This document shows, in pieces, positions 5,924 to 8,758 of a stretch of 8,758 bases of DNA. The stretch's first letter is position 1, and every line of letters starts with the position of its first letter. A model generated the notes under the pieces. That model saw only the letters and a list, made by a program, of their open reading frames with translations, did not search any database and was not told the DNA's origin. Source of the stretch: CAZGHF01 sp043797305 (lineage in GTDB: Bacteria; Patescibacteriota; Minisyncoccia; UBA6257; GWB1-50-10); contig JAZDPW010000035.1 in assembly GCA_043797305.1 (NCBI GenBank), positions 1-8,758 of the forward strand, written 5' to 3'. Both the position numbers and the translations under genes were made by a program.

Positions 5924-6913
5924 TTAATCTTCCCGGAACCCAGCGTTTCCGCGTTCGCCTCGGAGTCGTCGGCCCCCGGTTATGAAAATAGCGTCTTTCT
6001 TTTTCTCTTTGCGCTCGTCCGGCCCACCCCCGATTTCTTGGGCGGTAACGCTGAAAGACCGCTTGATTAAGCTTTGAAAACCGAGCTCGCCGAAATATTT
6101 GATAAGGTCCTTGTTTCCGTCGGAAAAATCGGGAACAAGCTTCTCGAGAACGGCCTCGAGCGGAATATCGGGCTGGAGCTCAACCAATTTTTTCGAGAAA
6201 AACGCCTTTTCCCTGTTCTCCAGAATTTTTTCTTCGAACTTGTTCCCCGCTTTTTTCAGATTCTCGTATAGTTTTTCCAGGCTGCCGAATTTTTGAATCA
6301 ACCTGCTCGCGGTCTTGGGTCCTATTCCCGGCACGCCGGGGACGTTGTCGGACGGGTCGCCGACCAACCCTTTGTAATCGGACAGTTTTTCGGGTTTTAG
6401 ACCGTAGCGTTCTTCAACCGCCGCTTCGTCATAAATAACCGTTTCGCTTACCCCCTTTTTCGGCGTTTTCACCACAATCTTGTTTTTCCGGACGAGTTGG
6501 AGAGTGTCGAGGTCACCGGTTAAAATCATTATCCGCAAATCTTTCTCGGTCCCGAACTTCTTGGTAAGAGCGGCGATTACGTCGTCGGCTTCATAGCCCG
6601 GCTTTTCGAAGCAGGAAATGCGGAATTTTTGGAAAAGGTTGTGGGCTTCGGTAAGTTGAGGGACAAGCTCTTCGTCGGTCTTCGGGCGGTGGGCTTTGTA
6701 TTCCTTGAAAAGTCCCTCGCGAAAGGTCGGCTCCGGCGTGTCGAAAGCGGCAGCGGCATAGTCCGGTTTGTCCTCTTTTAAAATTTTAAGGAGCATACTC
6801 GAGAGACCGTAGATGGCACCGACCGGTTTTCCTTCGGCGGTGGTAAGGGGCGGGAGAGCGTGGTAAGCCCGGTGAATCAGGGAATTGGCATCGATTAAAA
6901 GAAGAGTTTTCAT
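5924..6913 (-). CDS. polA: DNA polymerase I, 5'-3' exonuclease domain (N-terminal fragment of frameshifted polA)
   Basis: The flap/5'-nuclease domain that removes RNA primers and damaged strands ahead of the polymerase. The 329 residues include LLLIDANSLIHRAY (D8), FDTPEPTFRE with YKAHRPKTDEEL, PGYEADDVIAAL (E108, D110, D111), LTGDLDTLQLV (D134, D136) and GDPSDNVPGVPGIGPKTA (D186, D189) with its helix-hairpin-helix. All metal-binding acids appear intact. The domain ends near ELGFQSLIKR (residue 284), and a charged linker follows. After IT (311-312) the sequence turns into an unrelated Arg/Gly-rich tail, GGRRLRGERGNAGFRED, which is the signature of reading past a frameshift. The ATG overlaps the tsaE stop (ATGA). 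As a separate product it would still be a plausible nuclease. Confidence 0.92.
   Translation of the reverse strand: MKTLLLIDANSLIHRAYHALPPLTTAEGKPVGAIYGLSSMLLKILKEDKPDYAAAAFDTPEPTFREGLFKEYKAHRPKTDEELVPQLTEAHNLFQKFRISCFEKPGYEADDVIAALTKKFGTEKDLRIMILTGDLDTLQLVRKNKIVVKTPKKGVSETVIYDEAAVEERYGLKPEKLSDYKGLVGDPSDNVPGVPGIGPKTASRLIQKFGSLEKLYENLKKAGNKFEEKILENREKAFFSKKLVELQPDIPLEAVLEKLVPDFSDGNKDLIKYFGELGFQSLIKRSFSVTAQEIGGGPDERKEKKKDAIFITGGRRLRGERGNAGFRED
5973..5977 (-). other. Probable frameshift site in polA (five-G run on the coding strand)
   Basis: On the coding strand the frame runs ATA ACC GGG GGC. Dropping one G of the five-G run joins the two polA frames as ITGADDSEANAETLGSGK, then KVAFDWKPILKEL, giving one protein of about 817 residues, a normal PolA size. 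Upstream of this point the downstream frame hits TAA at 5980-5982, so the shift must lie between 5979 and the end of the first frame at 5924. A sequencing or assembly indel, a true mutation and programmed slippage all fit. Confidence 0.8.
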
Positions 6914-7377
6914 TGTTTTTTACGGTTTGAAAAATTTATTACTCTTTCATTCTCGCCCTTGCCGGGTTTTAGTTCCACCCAGGTCGTTTTTTGCGTTTGC
7001 GGCAGAAGCTGTTTCATTTTGTCCGCCCACTCGATGACGATGATGTTTTTCGGGTTTCCGATCATTTCTTTAAAACCGAGAGCCGAAAGCTCCCCGGCTC
7101 TTTTGAGGCGATAGGCGTCAACGTGATAAAGCTTTCCGTAATTCCCGTTTCTTAATTCGTAATTCCTGATAATTAGAAAAGTAGGGCTCGTAATTTTGCG
7201 TTTTATTCCCAAACCGCGGGCAAGTCCCTGAACAAAGACGGTTTTTCCGGCGCCAAGATTTCCCTTAAGCCCGACGACAAAAGCGTGAGCCGGCCAATTT
7301 CTCGTTTTTTTGATTTCTTCGGCAAGGAGAGCGGCAATTTTTCGGGTCTCCGAGACCGAGGACGATAATAATTTCAT
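6910..7377 (-). CDS. tsaE: tRNA threonylcarbamoyladenosine biosynthesis ATPase TsaE
   Basis: Small P-loop ATPase that works with TsaB and TsaD to install t6A at position 37 of tRNAs reading ANN codons. The 155-residue length is typical. Visible motifs are Walker A LKGNLGAGKT (K45, T46), the switch-like TSPTFLIIRNY (63-73), HVDAYRL (85-91, D87) and VIEWADK (E116, W117). The first Gly-Asp of the usual GDLGAGKT is Gly-Asn here. The stop overlaps the polA start as ATGA, so translation of the two is probably coupled. The ATG lies immediately next to element B and within its flanking repeat; no Shine-Dalgarno is visible at a proper distance, so initiation may have been altered by the insertion. TsaB and TsaD are not in the window. 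Confidence 0.95.
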   Translation of the reverse strand: MKLLSSSVSETRKIAALLAEEIKKTRNWPAHAFVVGLKGNLGAGKTVFVQGLARGLGIKRKITSPTFLIIRNYELRNGNYGKLYHVDAYRLKRAGELSALGFKEMIGNPKNIIVIEWADKMKQLLPQTQKTTWVELKPGKGENERVINFSNRKKQ

Positions 7378-7505
7378 CCCGTTAGAAGCCTGTTTTTACG
7401 CTTGGCTTTGTCATATCGGTGAAAAGTGATTTTTTGGTTTATCCTTGTTAGCGCCGAGCATAAAAATTTCATGGAAATTTTTAGTGCCTTGGGCTTCTAA
7501 CGGGA
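7378..7505. mobile_element. MITE-like element B (about 128 bp) between ruvB and tsaE
   Basis: The ends are CCCGTTAGAAGCC (7378-7390) and GGCTTCTAACGGG (7492-7504), exact reverse complements, extendable to 15 bp by including AT/AT. TTCAT flanks the element on both sides (7373-7377 and 7506-7510), with one extra A on the right. It fills 128 of the 139 bases between ruvB and tsaE. It has an AT-rich hairpin in its right half, like element A, and the same orientation and size. There is no T-run and no coding potential beyond a nine-codon ORF. The family relation to element A is seen; mobility is inferred. Confidence 0.7.
7461..7483. repeat. AT-rich inverted repeat inside element B
   Basis: TAAAAATTTC (7461-7470) and GAAATTTTTA (7474-7483) are perfect 10-bp arms around a three-base loop. 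This corresponds in position to the 32-bp palindrome of element A, though the sequence differs. Confidence 0.8.
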
Positions 7506-7516
7506 TTCATAAAAAC

Positions 7517-8524
7517 CTAGAGGAGGGCGGCTTTAATCGGGAGTTTCAAGTACTCGAAAGATGCCCGGGTGGCGACGCGGCCGAGCTGGGTTCTTTCAAG
7601 GAATCCCAGACTCATGAGAAACGGCTCGTAAACCTCTTCGATGGTACCCGGGTCTTCGTTTAAGGCAGCCGAGAGAGCCCGCAGTCCCACCGGCCCGCCG
7701 TTGAATCTTTTGATAATGACCTCAAGGAGAGTCCGGTCGACCGCTTCGAGCCCCAATTCGTCAACATCGAGCATGGCGAGAGTCTTTTTTACAACTTCTT
7801 CGTCAATCCCGTCCTCTTTGTAGACTTGAGCGTAGTCGCGAACCCTTTTTAAGAGTCGATTTGCAACCCGGGGCGTAAAGCGGGAAGCGAGAGCGAGCCT
7901 GGCGATTGCCTCAGGGCTGATTTTCACGCCCAAAATTTCCGACGAGCGGCGGATAATTTTCCCAATGTCTTCGATTTTGTAATAATCCAACCGGAAAATT
8001 GCCCCGAAGCGGGAGCGAAGAGGGTTGGAAATTAAGTTGATGCGGGTTGTGGCGGCAATAACGGTAAAGGGCGGCAGGTCCAGAGTAAGGGTTCTTGCCG
8101 ACGGTCCTTTTCCTATCACCAAATGAAGCTTTCTTGATTCGAGGGCCGGATACATTACTTCTTCAGCAAGCTTGTTGATGCGGTGAGCCTCGTCGATGAA
8201 AAGTATTTCATGCGGCTCCATATTGGAGAGAATGGCGGCGATGTCGCCGGTTTTCTCGAGAGCCGGTCCGGAAGTGGACCGGACGTTTACGCCCATTTCT
8301 TTCCCCATGAGATAGGCGAGAGTAGTTTTACCCAAACCGGCCTGGCCGTAGAAGAGAACGTGGTCGCAGACTTCCTTTCTTTCCTTGGCGGCCTGCATTA
8401 TCAGTCGGAGGTTCTCTTTGGTTTTTTCCTGGCCGACGTAGTCTTTCCACGTGTCGGGCCGGAGGGTAAGCTCCAGCTCCGGTAGGTCGTCATTATTCAA
8501 TTGGTTAGTGGGGTTTTTGAGCAT
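7517..8524 (-). CDS. ruvB: Holliday junction branch migration ATPase RuvB
   Basis: Hexameric AAA+ motor that drives branch migration of Holliday junctions with RuvA before RuvC cleavage. The protein is 335 residues from the ATG at 8524. Motifs are RPDTWKDYVGQEK, AAKERKEVCDHVLFYG, Walker A GQAGLGKTTLA (K66, T67), Walker B LFIDEAHRI (D111, E112), sensor 1 IAATTRINLI (157-166), the arginine-finger region NPLRSRFG, sensor 2 RFTPRVANRLLKRVRDYA, and the winged-helix end with GGPVGLRALSAALNED, YEPFLMSLGFLERT and LGRVAT. The usual PPGLGKT is QAGLGKT and the usual RTPRGR is RTQLGR. A GTG at 8545 would add seven residues (VGVNSFR) but falls in the palindrome; neither start has a clear Shine-Dalgarno. 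No ruvA lies beside it. Confidence 0.95.
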   Translation of the reverse strand: MLKNPTNQLNNDDLPELELTLRPDTWKDYVGQEKTKENLRLIMQAAKERKEVCDHVLFYGQAGLGKTTLAYLMGKEMGVNVRSTSGPALEKTGDIAAILSNMEPHEILFIDEAHRINKLAEEVMYPALESRKLHLVIGKGPSARTLTLDLPPFTVIAATTRINLISNPLRSRFGAIFRLDYYKIEDIGKIIRRSSEILGVKISPEAIARLALASRFTPRVANRLLKRVRDYAQVYKEDGIDEEVVKKTLAMLDVDELGLEAVDRTLLEVIIKRFNGGPVGLRALSAALNEDPGTIEEVYEPFLMSLGFLERTQLGRVATRASFEYLKLPIKAALL

Positions 8525-8538
8525 TCTGAAGCTATTGA

Positions 8539-8575
8539 CCCCCACATAAGTATACTTATAATACTTATGTGGGGG
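8539..8575. repeat. Perfect 37-bp palindrome over the ruvB promoter
   Basis: CCCCCACATAAGTAT (8539-8553) and ATACTTATGTGGGGG (8561-8575) are exact reverse complements around a seven-base centre, ACTTATA. ATTGA flanks both sides directly (8534-8538 and 8576-8580). The minus-strand -10 box lies in the centre and the spacer in the right arm. A ruvB transcript would contain only part of it, so a DNA-level role such as an operator fits better than an RNA hairpin. A small palindromic insertion is the alternative. Confidence 0.9.
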
Positions 8576-8583
8576 ATTGACAA
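8555..8583 (-). promoter_or_regulatory. Sigma70-type promoter of ruvB
   Basis: On the minus strand TTGTCA (8578-8583) and TATAAG (8555-8560), each one mismatch from consensus, are separated by exactly 17 bases. Transcription would begin near 8548, about 24 bases before the ATG of ruvB. The spacer and -10 box lie inside the palindrome. Confidence 0.65.
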
Positions 8584-8605
8584 TTTTTTGGTTTTGTGCT
8601 ACCTT
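8577..8605 (+). promoter_or_regulatory. Divergent plus-strand sigma70-type promoter
   Basis: A perfect TTGACA (8577-8582) is followed after 17 bases by TACCTT (8600-8605), which has four of six consensus bases. Transcription would start near 8612 and read out of the window to the right. Its -35 box overlaps the -35 box of the ruvB promoter on the opposite strand, so the two could hardly be occupied together. Confidence 0.55.
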
Positions 8606-8611
8606 TTAAAT

Positions 8612-8742
8612 TAGAATGGACTAGCTTCCTTCTTGAAATAGGCCTGTGGGTAAAGGGCTTTTTTCTAGACCTTTAGGACTGTTGGGCTTTTAGCGCAACA
8701 ACTCCTCTGAAAAAAGTTCATTTCTCTCTCCCGAGAGTTTTT
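8612..8742 (+). ncRNA. Candidate small RNA or structured 5' leader
   Basis: Downstream of the plus-strand promoter no convincing ORF is seen: the first ATG is followed two codons later by TAG, and a GTG ORF is only 15 codons long. The stretch can fold. CTTTTTTC (8658-8665) pairs with GAAAAAAG (8709-8716), enclosing GGA/TCC, TGTTG/CAACA (8680-8684 with 8696-8700) and GC/GC around a TTTTA loop. It ends in a short hairpin with a T-run. It does not match RNase P RNA, tmRNA, SRP RNA or 6S RNA in any way I can recognise. The boundaries are guesses; it may equally be the leader of a gene beyond the right edge. Confidence 0.35.
8724..8742 (+). terminator. Weak hairpin plus T-run, possible terminator or attenuator
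   Basis: CTCTC (8724-8728) and GAGAG (8733-8737) form a five-bp stem around TCCC, followed by five Ts. The stem is short, so termination would be weak unless supported by the fold upstream. Confidence 0.35.
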
Positions 8743-8758
8743 GCCTGATTCGGCGCTT

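Noticed and set aside
5970..5990. Programmed ribosomal frameshifting in polA as the preferred explanation
   Set aside because: There is a G-run, but no upstream Shine-Dalgarno-like stimulator or downstream pseudoknot that I can see; an indel or mutation is simpler.
8733..8758. Resemblance of GAGAGTTTTTGCCTGATT to the 5' end of 16S rRNA
   Set aside because: Only a few bases agree with AGAGTTTGATCCTGGCTC and the following sequence does not continue as 16S; it is judged to be chance.
1..8758. CRISPR arrays, tRNA genes and rRNA genes
   Set aside because: No regularly spaced direct repeats, no T-arm/cloverleaf signature and no rRNA landmarks were seen on either strand.

Overview
The window looks like a compact chromosomal segment of an uncultivated bacterium, most likely of the Candidate Phyla Radiation (Patescibacteria, Parcubacteria-like). 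This rests on small densely packed genes, very short gaps and overlaps, weak or absent Shine-Dalgarno sequences, a shortened YebC, and the grouping of ruvB, tsaE, polA, yebC and ruvC. TGA is used as a stop (tsaE, polA, yebC, ruvC), so the recoded-TGA Gracilibacteria/Absconditabacteria are unlikely. The taxonomic call is inference from protein flavour; no rRNA or tRNA is present.

All recognised protein genes lie on the minus strand. From right to left they are ruvB, tsaE, polA (5'-nuclease part), polA (polymerase part), a membrane sensor histidine kinase, a short yebC, ruvC, a 44-residue acidic protein, and a penicillin-binding protein 1A-type peptidoglycan synthase that runs off the left edge. 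The block from tsaE to ruvC is tightly coupled (4-nt and 29-nt overlaps, 7-nt and 13-nt gaps) and reads as one operon of DNA repair and recombination, tRNA modification, signalling and regulation. The acidic protein has its own strong promoter and a strong terminator, and a further promoter-like sequence precedes the PBP gene.

Two things stand out. First, polA is broken by a single-base frameshift at a five-base homopolymer, and its polymerase half carries unusual residues at two strongly conserved active-site positions (motif A Glu to Lys, and TATGR Arg to Cys). It may be a decaying or unusually diverged polymerase. Second, two intergenic elements of about 130 bp share terminal inverted repeats (CCCGTTAGAAG / CTTCTAACGGG), each holds an AT-rich palindrome in its right half, and each is flanked by a short direct repeat that looks like a target-site duplication. 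One sits exactly at the stop codon of ruvC; the other sits exactly at the start codon of tsaE, where the duplication regenerates the ATG. Removing either in silico restores a compact gene junction, so they look like MITE-type insertions.

The right end (8525-8758) has no recognised protein gene. It holds a perfect 15-bp-arm palindrome flanked by ATTGA repeats, two divergent sigma70-like promoters whose -35 boxes overlap on opposite strands, and a plus-strand stretch that can fold and ends in a small hairpin plus T-run, a candidate small RNA or 5' leader.
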